64,000 nt of DNA, taken from positions 62,001-126,000 of the forward strand of contig CAWGPP010000027.1 in NCBI GenBank assembly GCA_963824545.1, read 5' to 3'. The translations under genes were made by a program, and so were the position numbers. The notes beneath the pieces are model-generated. The model saw only the letters and a list, made by a program, of their open reading frames with translations. It ran no database searches and was not told the DNA's origin. This stretch comes from Bog-532 sp963824545. GTDB lineage: Bacteria > Actinomycetota > Actinomycetes > Streptosporangiales > Streptosporangiaceae. Shown piece by piece: positions 17,823 through 26,449 of the stretch. Numbering within the stretch: the stretch's first letter is position 1; each line of letters begins with the position of its first letter.

Positions 17823-18164
17823 CTAACCCCGCCGCTGGGCCTCCTCGATGGTGAGCTCCGCGGCGGGGTCGGCGTCGAGCCGTTCCTCCGGGATCGGCTG
17901 CCCGCTGCGGACGGAACGGCCGTACGTGCCGTCGTCCAGCCGTTTCAGGGCGCGGTCGATGGCGGCGATCCGGTCGCGGAACCGCGCCGTGACCGCGTCG
18001 GCCATGTCCTCGGCGGTCAGGGTCTGCGCCGGGTCGGCCGTGTCGGCGGGCTCGTCGGACTGCCCTTCCTGCCACGCCCGCGCCTCAGCTTCGGTCTCCC
18101 GGAGCAGCCGCTCCACCTCGGCGCGCTCGGCCGTCAGCCGGGCCCGGGCCTGATCTTCGTCCAT
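17823..18164 (-). CDS. DksA/TraR-like protein lacking zinc cysteines
   Basis: 113 residues. An N-terminal coiled coil (RLTAERAEVERLLRETEAEA) is followed by ALKRLDDGTYG and IPEERLDADPAAEL, the frame of a DksA/TraR C4 zinc finger. The four cysteines expected around this core are absent: GTYGRSVRSGQ replaces GTYGxCxxCG, and ELTIEEAQ replaces xCxxCQ. Cys-poor family members exist and may still bind RNA polymerase through the coiled coil. It is convergent with the helicase, five bases apart. Confidence 0.82.
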   Translation of the reverse strand: MDEDQARARLTAERAEVERLLRETEAEARAWQEGQSDEPADTADPAQTLTAEDMADAVTARFRDRIAAIDRALKRLDDGTYGRSVRSGQPIPEERLDADPAAELTIEEAQRRG

Positions 18165-18395
18165 GTGTCTCCCTCGTGCTGACCGTGTCGGGCAGCAGAC
18201 AACAGGCACGGCCTGCCCGGTCCCCCGACCCCGCAGGCCGCGGGCTGACCGCCGCCGGCATCGGTGGTCCTGGCGGCGGCGTGGTGTCCAGCGCTAGGAC
18301 ATATACCACACGGTGACGGACCGGCGGGAGCCCCCGCGCGGCCGGGTAAGCCCGCCATAACCGGTTAATCCCGGGCCGGGGAATGACCGGCCCGG

Positions 18396-18854
18396 CTAGG
18401 CGTGGCCGTCGCGGAGGGCGGCCCGGACCAGGGCGGCCAGCTCCTCCGGCCAGACCTGCTCGGTCGTAACGTCCAGCTCGGCCAGCGTCCACCACCGCCA
18501 CGCGGCGATGCCATCGGTCGCGTGCATGGCGTCGACGCCGCGGATCTCGCGCTGCGCCTGAGCCGTGCGGGCCAGGTACAGGCGTTCCCGCTGGCGCACC
18601 AGGCGGCCCGCGTACTCCATGGTCAGCGAGCGGCGGAGCACTTCGCGGCGGAGCGGGATGTCGCGCCACCCGGTTTCCTCGGCCAGCTCACGCAGCGCCG
18701 CGGCGGGGAAGTCCTCGCCCGCGTTCAGGCCGCCGCCCGGTGTCGTCCAGTGGCTGCCGTTCGGTGGCCCGTCGTCGTAGCGCATCAGCAGCACCCGGTC
18801 GTCCGGATCCAGCAGGACGACCCGGGCGGCCAGGCGTACCGGGGCCTTTGCCAT
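18396..18854 (-). CDS. Nudix hydrolase
   Basis: 152 residues from ATG 18854. The Nudix box is present: GGLNAGEDFPAAALRELAEE followed by TGW, with the metal-binding Glu residues in place. It cleaves a nucleoside diphosphate linked to another group, with Mg or Mn; the N-terminal VRLAARVVLLDPDDRVLLMR is usual. Substrate unknown. It diverges from the hypothetical gene at 18915. Confidence 0.9.
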   Translation of the reverse strand: MAKAPVRLAARVVLLDPDDRVLLMRYDDGPPNGSHWTTPGGGLNAGEDFPAAALRELAEETGWRDIPLRREVLRRSLTMEYAGRLVRQRERLYLARTAQAQREIRGVDAMHATDGIAAWRWWTLAELDVTTEQVWPEELAALVRAALRDGHA

Positions 18855-18914
18855 GCCTCTCATTGTGCCGTTTTGAGACCGGCCGGGAACGCCCCGGGTG
18901 CGAGCATCGGCGCC

Positions 18915-19718
18915 ATGGCCGGGACCGGCGCGGCAGCACCGCGCACACAGACGCTGACCGTGGCCCTGGATCTGCCTTCGGCGCAGGTGCTCGCCGACCA
19001 GATCGCGACCATCCAGGATCTCCAGTTCGTGATGGAGTGCTGCAAGCGGCTGCTGACGGAGCTGGTCACCCCCGAAGACGAACGGGACCCGGTGGTACCG
19101 CAGGCACTCTGGTCGGCCGCGCTGACGGCCTACGGCCGCTGCTTCGCCGTGGGCACGAAGTTCGGGCTCACCGCCGACGACGTGCGCAGCCTGCCGCTCG
19201 AGGGCCAGGTGATGAAGTTCCACACCTGGATCGTCGACGAGCGCAACAAGCTGGCCCGGCACTCCTCCGACCCGTTCGAGCTGGCCAAGGTCGGCACCGT
19301 GCTGTCCGCGCCCGGCCTGTCCGGCCCGTCCGGCGGCGGCGCGGCCCTCGACGGCGGCGCGGCCCTCGACGGCGGCGCGGCCCTCGACGGCGGCGCGGCA
19401 CCCGGCCGGCAGCTCGAAGGGATCACCGTGCTGTCGGCGAGCCACATCCTGGTCGACGGGGCCGGGGTGCGGCAGCTGGGCGCGCTGGCGTCCGAGCTGG
19501 CCAAGCAGACCGCCGGGAAGGCCCAGGAGCAGGAACGCGCCGTCCTGGGCGACGCGCGCAGGCTCGGCCTGGACACGCTCTACACGCTGCCGCCGCTGCC
19601 ACTCCGCCCGCCCGCCGACTCCGACTTATCGGCGCCGGGCAAATACTGCCAAAACTCTGCCCGTAAGCGCCGGAAGGGCCGGAAGGGCTTGCCGCCGGCG
19701 CCGAACAGGTCGGCGTAG
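18915..19718 (+). CDS. Hypothetical protein with HEPN-like RNxxxxH motif and tandem repeats
   Basis: 267 residues, not recognised. The first 125 are helix-rich and contain DERNKLARHSSDPFE. Arg110-Asn111 followed by His116 fits the Rx4-6H active-site pattern of HEPN ribonucleases, though a match this short can arise by chance. Residues about 141-160 are a run of GGAALD repeats coded by an 18-base tandem repeat. The last 45 or so residues, basic at the end (ARKRRKGRKG), lie antisense over the 3' end of the convergent SDR gene, so the true C-terminus may have been shorter. There is no toxin-antitoxin partner next to it. Confidence 0.55.
   Translation: MAGTGAAAPRTQTLTVALDLPSAQVLADQIATIQDLQFVMECCKRLLTELVTPEDERDPVVPQALWSAALTAYGRCFAVGTKFGLTADDVRSLPLEGQVMKFHTWIVDERNKLARHSSDPFELAKVGTVLSAPGLSGPSGGGAALDGGAALDGGAALDGGAAPGRQLEGITVLSASHILVDGAGVRQLGALASELAKQTAGKAQEQERAVLGDARRLGLDTLYTLPPLPLRPPADSDLSAPGKYCQNSARKRRKGRKGLPPAPNRSA
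19335..19400 (+). repeat. 18-base tandem repeat, 3.7 copies
   Basis: The unit GGCGGCGCGGCCCTCGAC occurs at 19335, 19353 and 19371, with a partial fourth unit at 19389. Copies are identical, so expansion was recent or is ongoing. The repeat is in frame and encodes GGAALD in the hypothetical protein. Confidence 0.9.
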
Positions 19719-20647
19719 TCGTAGGCGGCCTCGGGCTTCGCGCGCACCGCCGCGTCGATCGTGCGGGCGTCCTCGCCGATCAGGACCCGCCAGGACCCGG
19801 CGCGCACCCCGTCCAGGATGATCGTGGCGGCCTCGGCCGCGCTGACCGGCGCCTTGTCGCGGAAGTCGGCGTTCCCCCGGATGATCAGCTGGCGCAGGTC
19901 ATCAGCGGAGGCGTTCTCGGCCAGCGCGCCGGCCTTGATCAGCCCGGCCCGCGCGCGGGCCGGGATCAGCTCCTCCAGCTGGGCCTCGGTCATCTGCTCC
20001 GGCGGGGGCAGGCCACGGGCGCGGAGGCTGTTGACGATGATGTTCGTGCCCACATGCCCGGGCAGCACGAGGACGACCCGGACGTGCGGCGCATTGACGC
20101 GCAGGTCCTCGATGAGCGCCTCGGTGAAGCCCCGCACGGCGAACTTGGCCGTGCTGTAGGCGGTCTGCGGCGTACCCGGGCCCAGCGACGCCCAGAAGCC
20201 GTTCACGCTGCTGGTGTTGATGAGAACGCCGGCACGGCTCGCGATCAGCAGCGGCAGGAACGTGCGGGCGCAGTAGTACACGCCGTACCAGTCGATGGCG
20301 AACGTGCGCTCCCACACCTCGCGGGGGCCGCTGGTGAAGCTCTCGCCGCCGCCGATGCCCGCGTTGCTGAACACCAGGTCGACGTGATCGCTGGCGTGCT
20401 CCGCGAGCAGCTCGTCGCGGAACCGCAGGACCTGCGCCTCGTCGGAGACGTCGCAGGCATGCGCGGTCACCTGGACGCCGGGCGGGGCGCCCGCCCGCGC
20501 CAGGGTCACGGTCTCCGCGAGGGTGTCCGCGTTCAGGTCGCAGGCCGCGACCGAGCAACCCTGGCCGGCCAGCTGGCGGGCCAGCTCGCGGCCCATGCCG
20601 GAGCCGCCGCCGGTCACCACCGCGAGCTTCCCCGCGAATGAGTCCAT
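19580..20647 (-). CDS. Short-chain dehydrogenase/reductase
   Basis: 355 residues from ATG 20647, with GGAGGT seven bases upstream. Cofactor motif TGGGSGMG, SNAG (variant of NNAG), and the catalytic Tyr/Lys in AYSTAKFA with Ser in NTSSVNG. At about 355 residues it is longer than a classical SDR (about 250). The extra C-terminal part (from ARARAGLIKAGAL) suggests an extended substrate lid, as in some steroid or polyol SDRs. Its 3' end overlaps the convergent hypothetical gene by 139 bases. Confidence 0.87.
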   Translation of the reverse strand: MDSFAGKLAVVTGGGSGMGRELARQLAGQGCSVAACDLNADTLAETVTLARAGAPPGVQVTAHACDVSDEAQVLRFRDELLAEHASDHVDLVFSNAGIGGGESFTSGPREVWERTFAIDWYGVYYCARTFLPLLIASRAGVLINTSSVNGFWASLGPGTPQTAYSTAKFAVRGFTEALIEDLRVNAPHVRVVLVLPGHVGTNIIVNSLRARGLPPPEQMTEAQLEELIPARARAGLIKAGALAENASADDLRQLIIRGNADFRDKAPVSAAEAATIILDGVRAGSWRVLIGEDARTIDAAVRAKPEAAYDYADLFGAGGKPFRPFRRLRAEFWQYLPGADKSESAGGRSGSGGSV

Positions 20648-20711
20648 CGCCTGCACCTCCGGCCGGCCGCGTATCCCAGCGAAAACACACTACCCAGGGG
20701 CGCCCGGGAGG

Positions 20712-23700
20712 TCAGCGGGCCGCCGGCTCCAGTTCCTCGCCCGGGCCGGGCAGGGCCGGGTAGTGCCCAGCCAGCCAGTCGCGGAGCAGGGCGAGCCGGG
20801 CCGCGTTGCCGTCATGCCCCGCGATCACCGGCGCGGAGTTGTACGGGCTGGCGTCGGAACTGCGCCGCAGCTTCACGTACAGGCCGGACGCGTCGATCGC
20901 GTACCGCTCCATGTCGTCCTGCAGGGCGCCGATCACGGTGATGTTCCGGTCCCGGCCGATCCGCTCGAACAGCGCGACGGCCTCGGTGCGGTGCTGCTTG
21001 CCGAGGTTGCGGCCCAGCTCGTCGAGGACCAGCAGGAGCGGCCGGTCGGTGCCCCCGGCCAGTGCGGCCGCGCAGACCAGCTTGACCGCCTTCTCGTCCA
21101 TCTGCGCGGTGTTGCCCCGCAGGTTGTAGGGCGACATGCGCTGACCCTCGGCCCGGCGCCACTTGGGGGTGACGGTCCAGCGCCACGGCTTGTCCGGTTC
21201 GGCCGGCGGCTCGGGCTCGGGGAAGTCGAGCGTCGCGCCGTAGCCGCCGTACTCCTGGTCGAGCCGGTCGAACTGGGTGGCGACCTTTTTCAGCTTGGCC
21301 TTGATGCCCTCGGCGACGGACGCGCGGTGCGCCGCCGCGGCCTGGGCGGCCTCGGCCAGGCCCTTCCGCGCGGCCGCGAGATCCGCGGTGCGGTCGGCCC
21401 GCTGCCGGGTGATGCGCTGCCGCTGATATTCGTCCTCCTGCTCGGTCTGCGCCAGGTAGGTGCGCACCGCCCGGTGCAGGGCCGGGAACGACGGCCCGGC
21501 CCACCGGACGTCCGCGCGCAGCGTCCCGATCTCCCGCGGGATCTCGTCCTCGGGGGTGCCACGCGGGAAACACATGGTGAGCACGCGGTCGAGTTCCGCG
21601 CAGCAGGCCGCGGTCCACTCCGGCTCGCTCCAGGCGGCCTGCTCGCCGCCCAGCGCGAGCAGGTGGCTCTGCGCCTCGGCGACGGTGCCGCCGAAGTCCG
21701 CCAGCCGGGCCGCCAGGTCGATAGCGGTCTGCCGGGCGGTCAGCTCGCCCCGTTCCGTGACGTTGCCGTTCTGCAGGTCCGCCAGCCGGCCCGCGTCGGC
21801 GCGCAGCCGTTCCGCCTGCTGGGCCCGGGTCTGCATGGCGGCGAGCATGGCGGCGTGCCGCTCGCGCGCGGCCCGGACGGCCGGCTCCAGCCCGGCACGC
21901 TGCGCGGCCAGCTCACCCAGCGTCTCCCGAAGGCCGGCGATCTCCGCCCAGAGCCGTTCGGCCTGCTGGGCGGCCTTCGCGGCGGCCACCCGCTCCCGGG
22001 CCGCGGTGAGCTGCCGACGGGCGTGACCGACCGCTTCCCCGGCGTCGGCGAGCCGCCGGGCGGCCTCGGCGACCCGGCCACGGGCCGTGTCGATGCGGGC
22101 CGCGCGCCCCGTCAGCGGGCTCGCGAAACCGCCGGTCACCCAGACCCGGGCGTCCTCATCGACCGCCGGGGCGCCCGCGCGGCCCGCCCGCTGAGCGAGG
22201 CAGCCCAGGAACCCGTCCAGCGGGAACCGGCCGCCGGCGCTGCCGGGCAGGGCCGACGCTGAGTCCGCAGGGCCGGGAGTGACTGCGGTGCCGGAAGAAG
22301 CCGCTGGGGCGGGGGTGACCGATGGGGCATCGGCGGTGATCAGGGTGGAGCCGGGCAGCGCGGCGAGCAGCTCACGGGCGCGGGCGGCGTCCGCCTCGGC
22401 GACGACGACCGCGTCGCGGTAGGGGTACAGCCGCGCTTCCCACGGCTCGCGCTGCGCCGCGGACACGGCCACGCTGTCCAGCAGCGGCGCGGCAGCCACC
22501 CCGCCGGCCCGCAGGCACTGCAACTGCGCGGCGGCCAGGTCATCGCCGTCGGTCGCGTCGTCCAGGCCGGCCTGGGCCTCGCCGAGCTCGTGCTGCCGGG
22601 CGCCCTGGGCCTGCAGCGCGTCCTCCAGCCGGGCGTTGGCGTCCGCCTCCTCCGCCCCTGCCTGCGCGGCGTCCCGGCCGTCCGCGGCGCGCGCGTCCTC
22701 CAGCCGCGCCGTCCGCCGCCGGGTGGCGTCCTCGATGCCGCGGACCGTGGTCCGCTCCTCGACCTCCAGCGCACGGTCCCGTTCCGACATCTCCTTCCAG
22801 CGCCGCTCGGCTCCGGCGCAGTAGGCCTGGAACGCCTCGTCGTTCTGCAGCTCCGCCAGCTGGTCCCGCAGGCCGGCGAGCTCGGCGGCGCGTTCTGCCC
22901 AGCCGGATTCCAGCCGGGCCATCGCGGCGGTGATCTCGTCCAGCTCGTGCCGCCCGTCCACGACCAGCCGGGCACACCGGCCCTGCCACAGCGCGGCCGC
23001 GCGCTCGATCGCGGCCCGGGCCCCGGCCCGCTGGGCGATGCCGGCCTCGGCGGCCGCGGCCTCGGCCTCCCACCGCTCCAGGTCGGCGCGGGCCCGCTGT
23101 TCCTCCTCACGCCGGGCGTGCTCGGTGGTGCGCGCGGCCCGCTCCTGCTCCATCTCCCGGTCGACCCCGGTCAGCGCGGCGATCGCGTCGAAGATCCGGG
23201 CCGGGCTGAGCTCGTTGAGCGGCTGGGCGAGCAGGTTCGCGGTCGCGGTCGCGCGCACCGAGGTGGACAGGAACGACACGCACCGGACGTGCCGGCCGTA
23301 CAGCGCCTGGCCGAGCCGGTTAGCGTGGATGTCGTGCCGCCCGTTGCGGCGGGGCAGTTCGGCCCACATGCCGTCCGCGGCCGCCACCCGGCCGGCGTCG
23401 CTGGTCCCGGCGGGCACGTACAGCTCGCTGGCCCAGCGCAGGTCGATGTACGGCGCCTTGCGGTTGATCCGCAGCCAGACGGTCAGCGCGGAACCGGCCA
23501 GCTCCGGCACGCCGCCGACGTCCTGGGCCGTGAACACGCCGATCACGTAGCCATGATCGGCGTTGCCCCAGCGGCCGTCCTGCGCCGCGATTTCCGCGGT
23601 GAACAGCAGCTCCGCCGCGTCCGGGGCGCCGCTGCTCCAGCGCCACTGCTCGTCACCGGACAGCAGGCTGATCCCGGCGATGAAGGAGGACTTGCCCGCG

Positions 23701-23870
23701 CCGTTGGAGTCCTTCGGGCCCTGCCCGGCCACGGTGACCAGCCCTCCGGACACCATCGGCACCGGGTGCGCGGACAGCCGGGAGATGTTGATCATCTGAA
23801 TGCCGGCCAGCACGCGCGCGCCGACCACGTCCTCGTCGTCGCTGCCGAACCGCAGGACGTCCTCGGTCAC
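20712..23870 (-). CDS. SMC-like coiled-coil ATPase (MukB/MksB/JetC type)
   Basis: 1052 residues from GTG 23870, which overlaps the stop of the previous gene (GTGA). Walker A is GPKDSNGAGKSS (Lys60), preceded by a loop that resembles the JetC/MukB head. Two long Ala/Glu/Arg-rich coiled-coil stretches (about 230-440 and 600-880) flank a compact middle region (EPWEARLYPYRDAVVVAEAD) that may be the hinge. The signature region reads NLRGNTAQMDEKAVKL (about 916-931) in place of the usual SGG or SGE, and Walker B is LLLVLDELGRN (Asp950, Glu951). It is predicted to load on DNA with its operon partners as a condensin-like or plasmid-restricting complex. Confidence 0.85.
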   Translation of the reverse strand: MTEDVLRFGSDDEDVVGARVLAGIQMINISRLSAHPVPMVSGGLVTVAGQGPKDSNGAGKSSFIAGISLLSGDEQWRWSSGAPDAAELLFTAEIAAQDGRWGNADHGYVIGVFTAQDVGGVPELAGSALTVWLRINRKAPYIDLRWASELYVPAGTSDAGRVAAADGMWAELPRRNGRHDIHANRLGQALYGRHVRCVSFLSTSVRATATANLLAQPLNELSPARIFDAIAALTGVDREMEQERAARTTEHARREEEQRARADLERWEAEAAAAEAGIAQRAGARAAIERAAALWQGRCARLVVDGRHELDEITAAMARLESGWAERAAELAGLRDQLAELQNDEAFQAYCAGAERRWKEMSERDRALEVEERTTVRGIEDATRRRTARLEDARAADGRDAAQAGAEEADANARLEDALQAQGARQHELGEAQAGLDDATDGDDLAAAQLQCLRAGGVAAAPLLDSVAVSAAQREPWEARLYPYRDAVVVAEADAARARELLAALPGSTLITADAPSVTPAPAASSGTAVTPGPADSASALPGSAGGRFPLDGFLGCLAQRAGRAGAPAVDEDARVWVTGGFASPLTGRAARIDTARGRVAEAARRLADAGEAVGHARRQLTAARERVAAAKAAQQAERLWAEIAGLRETLGELAAQRAGLEPAVRAARERHAAMLAAMQTRAQQAERLRADAGRLADLQNGNVTERGELTARQTAIDLAARLADFGGTVAEAQSHLLALGGEQAAWSEPEWTAACCAELDRVLTMCFPRGTPEDEIPREIGTLRADVRWAGPSFPALHRAVRTYLAQTEQEDEYQRQRITRQRADRTADLAAARKGLAEAAQAAAAHRASVAEGIKAKLKKVATQFDRLDQEYGGYGATLDFPEPEPPAEPDKPWRWTVTPKWRRAEGQRMSPYNLRGNTAQMDEKAVKLVCAAALAGGTDRPLLLVLDELGRNLGKQHRTEAVALFERIGRDRNITVIGALQDDMERYAIDASGLYVKLRRSSDASPYNSAPVIAGHDGNAARLALLRDWLAGHYPALPGPGEELEPAAR

Positions 23871-24559
23871 GTGTGCTCCTTCTCGTGCGCGCGCCGCCTG
23901 CGGATCGCGGCGGCCAGCGGGGTGTCCGGCCCGGCGGCGAGGATGAGCTCCTCCTGCAGCCGGCGGCGGGCGGTCTCGGTCAGCCGGTGAAACTGCGGGC
24001 CCGGCAGGTAGGCCGTGCCCAGCAGGCCGCTGCCCAGGCCGCCGGCGTGGCCCCCGCCGGCGTGGCCCGGGCGCGGGCGGGCGGGGACGACCCGGACCAG
24101 GCCCGCGGCCCGCAGCCGGCTCAGGCTCTGCCGCAGCTCACCGCGCGGCAGCTGGGTCCGGCGCTGCAGCTCCTCGACCGGGGCCGGCGTGCCATCCACC
24201 CAGGAGTCCCCGGACAGGGTCCCCTCGGTGCGCGGGATCGCGACCGCATGGATCAGCACCAGGGTGAGCACGGCGCGGTCGGTGACCGGCAGGCCGTTCC
24301 CGCCGCCCGCGGTGAGCCGGGCCGCGATGTCGTCGCGATACCCGGACGTCCACCGGGCCGGGCCGGCCCGGACCAGCGTGCGGCCGATGAGGTTCAGCAT
24401 CTCCTCGACGCTGCGGCGGAGCGTCGCGTCGCGCAGTCCCGGCGCCACGGCCTCCGGGACCGGGTCGGGGCTGTTTTCCACCGCGGCGAACGCGGCCAGG
24501 ATCTCGTCCCGGTGCCGTTCGCTCAGGTCGGCCAGTACCGGGTCAAACAATGACGTCAC
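23867..24559 (-). CDS. Winged-helix KITE/MukE-like subunit of SMC operon
   Basis: 230 residues from GTG 24559, coupled at both ends by GTGA overlaps. The N-terminus is helical (FDPVLADLSERHRDEILAAF). A likely winged helix follows in PVEELQRRTQLPRGELRQSL and RLRAAGLVRVVPARP, then a Gly/His-rich flexible stretch (HAGGGHAGGLGSGL) and a basic C-terminal helix. Size, winged-helix character and place directly before the ATPase gene match MukE/MksE/JetB proteins, which bind kleisin. Primary sequence alone does not prove it. Confidence 0.62.
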   Translation of the reverse strand: MTSLFDPVLADLSERHRDEILAAFAAVENSPDPVPEAVAPGLRDATLRRSVEEMLNLIGRTLVRAGPARWTSGYRDDIAARLTAGGGNGLPVTDRAVLTLVLIHAVAIPRTEGTLSGDSWVDGTPAPVEELQRRTQLPRGELRQSLSRLRAAGLVRVVPARPRPGHAGGGHAGGLGSGLLGTAYLPGPQFHRLTETARRRLQEELILAAGPDTPLAAAIRRRRAHEKEHT

Positions 24560-25154
24560 GGCCGCGGCTCCGCGGCGGGGCCCGGGTCGGCCGGCTGGGC
24601 TGCCAGCGGGTGCAGCCCGCCGGCCCGTTTCATCACCTGGATCGACCGCCACAGCTGCCGCAGCGTGGTCAGGTCGCTGCGGCTCCACAGCGCGGCCCGC
24701 GGGCCCAGCCGCACGGTGCCGGCCGCTTCGTCCCAGCGCACCCACGCGGCCTGGTCCAGGCGGCGCAGCGCGGCCACCGCGGAGCGGCGGTGCGCCGCCT
24801 CGTCGCGCGGCCCGGTCACCTCGCGGAACACGTCGAGCACGGGCCCGGAGCCGGCCGGCGCCCCGGCCACACCGGGCCCAGCGGGTCCTCCCAGCAGCAC
24901 CGCAGCACGGCCGCAAGCATCCGGGCGGTGTCGTTCGGCTGCTCCAGCAGCGGCCCCGGCAGCCCCATCTCGGCCAGCACCCGCGCGTCGGCTGTCTCGG
25001 GGACCTGGGGCACCAGCCACGCCGCCATCCCGCCGGGCTCGGCCAGCTTGATCATCCCGTCCGGGGCCGCGGTCCCGGCGGGCACCCGCAGCGGGCCTGC
25101 CGACCGGGCGCGGGCCCACGCCAGCGCGGTGCCGTCGCCGTTTCCCGCGGTCAT
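24556..25154 (-). pseudogene. Second small winged-helix subunit of SMC operon, frameshifted
   Basis: The ATG at 25154 overlaps the stop of the kleisin-like gene (ATGA). The first frame reads TALAWARARSAGPL through LRCCWEDPLGPVWP. Near 24870-24880, in a GC run (CCGGTGTGGCCGGGGCGCC), the frame moves by one base and continues with GSGPVLDVFREVTGPRDEAA, RRSAVAALRRLDQAAWVRW and LGPRAALWSRSDLTTLRQLW to the stop at 24556. The repaired product is about 199 residues. The end looks like a winged helix, so this could be a second KITE-type partner. Either the gene is broken or the base call is wrong; flanking coupling is intact. Confidence 0.65.
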
Positions 25155-26353
25155 GAGGCGTTCCGGCGGAACTGCCCGCGGGACACCCAGGCGGGGCTGC
25201 CGTCCACCGCCACGTCCAGGCCCTCCTCCCAGCTCAGCGTGTACGGGAGAGCCGGATCGTGGTGCGCGGCGGTCAGCTGTGCGAGAATCCGGCGGGCACT
25301 GGGCCAGTCCGGCGCGGCCCGCAGCAGCGCGGCCACGTCCCGGCTGCCGTCCGGGCCGAGGAGGCCTTCGGCCTTCGTGGTCCCGTCGTGATCGGCCGGA
25401 GCGTCCCCGGCGTCCCCGGCGCCGGCATCGTCGGGCCGCGGCGGCGGTATCCGGGTGGTGTCGGGCTGGCCGCCGCTCTCGACGGCTTCGGTCATCGCCT
25501 GCGGGTCGAACCAGGGGGCGGGCGCGTCGAAGACGAACGTGTCCAGCACGGCGCCGAGCCGCGCGGTGTCCGCGGTCCGCGCGAACGTCCGCCACTCCTC
25601 GGCGGGCAGCAGCCCGAGCGCGCGCGTGGTGCCGGCCCGCTCGATCAGCCGCGCCGCGGCGGCGTCGATCGCGTCGCGGTAGGCGGCCAGGCCGGAACGG
25701 AGCCACTGGCACTCCCGGTCCAGGGCGGGCCAGCGCCGCAGGACGACCGCGTGCACGTCCTCGGCGCGGGCGATGAGGGCCTCGTTGCCCCACAGCAGCT
25801 GCGCGTTTTCCCGGAGCTGCCCGGCGTCCGCGCCCAGCGACATGATCGACAGCTCGTTCGCGATCAGCCGGAACACCTGGGTCAGCCAGGCCGAGGCCCG
25901 GCCGTCCTCGGCGGTGGCGGCGGGCGCGGAGACGTTCCTGTGCTCCATCGACAGCAGCTCGTGCAGCTCGGACTGGCCGCCGCGCTCGGCGATCCGGCGC
26001 AGGAACAGCAGCATGATGTACGGCGCGAACGCGGCGCGGTAGTAGCGCTCGTTCGGCCGCTCGAAGACCTTGCTGACCGCGCCGTACGCCTTGAGGACCT
26101 CGAAGCGGCGGCCGACGGTGGCCTCGGGGAAACGGCGGCAGGCGTTACGGACCTGCTCCTCGGTGAGCCCGTCGCTGCCGGCCGCGGCGAACGCGCGGAA
26201 GATCGCCTCGTCCACGTCGAGCAGCTGCGGCGTGAGGATCATCTTCTCGGCCTCGCGGGCCAGCACGGCGAACGCCTGCCGGTAGATGCGCAGCACCGCG
26301 GCCTCGCCCGCCAGGTCGTCCAGCCCCGGCTGAACGATCGGCCCGTCGGCCAT
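25151..26353 (-). CDS. Kleisin-like (MukF/MksF/JetA-type) subunit of SMC operon
   Basis: 400 residues from ATG 26353, placed eight bases after AGGGGAGG. The N-terminal part (LTPQLLDVDEAIFRAF, EEQVRNACRRFPEATVGRRF, VSKVFERPNERYYRAAF) reads as a winged helix. A helical middle domain follows, then an acidic, Pro-rich linker (DTTRIPPPRPDDAGAGDAGD) and a small C-terminal domain (LPYTLSWEEGLDVAV). Winged helix, helical bundle, flexible linker and C-terminal winged domain is the layout of MukF-type kleisins. It is the first gene of the operon, as kleisins are in Wadjet and Mks loci. This is assigned from architecture and context only. Confidence 0.62.
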   Translation of the reverse strand: MADGPIVQPGLDDLAGEAAVLRIYRQAFAVLAREAEKMILTPQLLDVDEAIFRAFAAAGSDGLTEEQVRNACRRFPEATVGRRFEVLKAYGAVSKVFERPNERYYRAAFAPYIMLLFLRRIAERGGQSELHELLSMEHRNVSAPAATAEDGRASAWLTQVFRLIANELSIMSLGADAGQLRENAQLLWGNEALIARAEDVHAVVLRRWPALDRECQWLRSGLAAYRDAIDAAAARLIERAGTTRALGLLPAEEWRTFARTADTARLGAVLDTFVFDAPAPWFDPQAMTEAVESGGQPDTTRIPPPRPDDAGAGDAGDAPADHDGTTKAEGLLGPDGSRDVAALLRAAPDWPSARRILAQLTAAHHDPALPYTLSWEEGLDVAVDGSPAWVSRGQFRRNAS

Positions 26354-26449
26354 GCCCATGCCCTCCCCTACGCGTCGGCCCGGCAGGTTCCCGGACTAGA
26401 CGGTAGCGCCCCAGGGCGAACAGTTTCGGCAATATCGCGGGCGGAGGGG

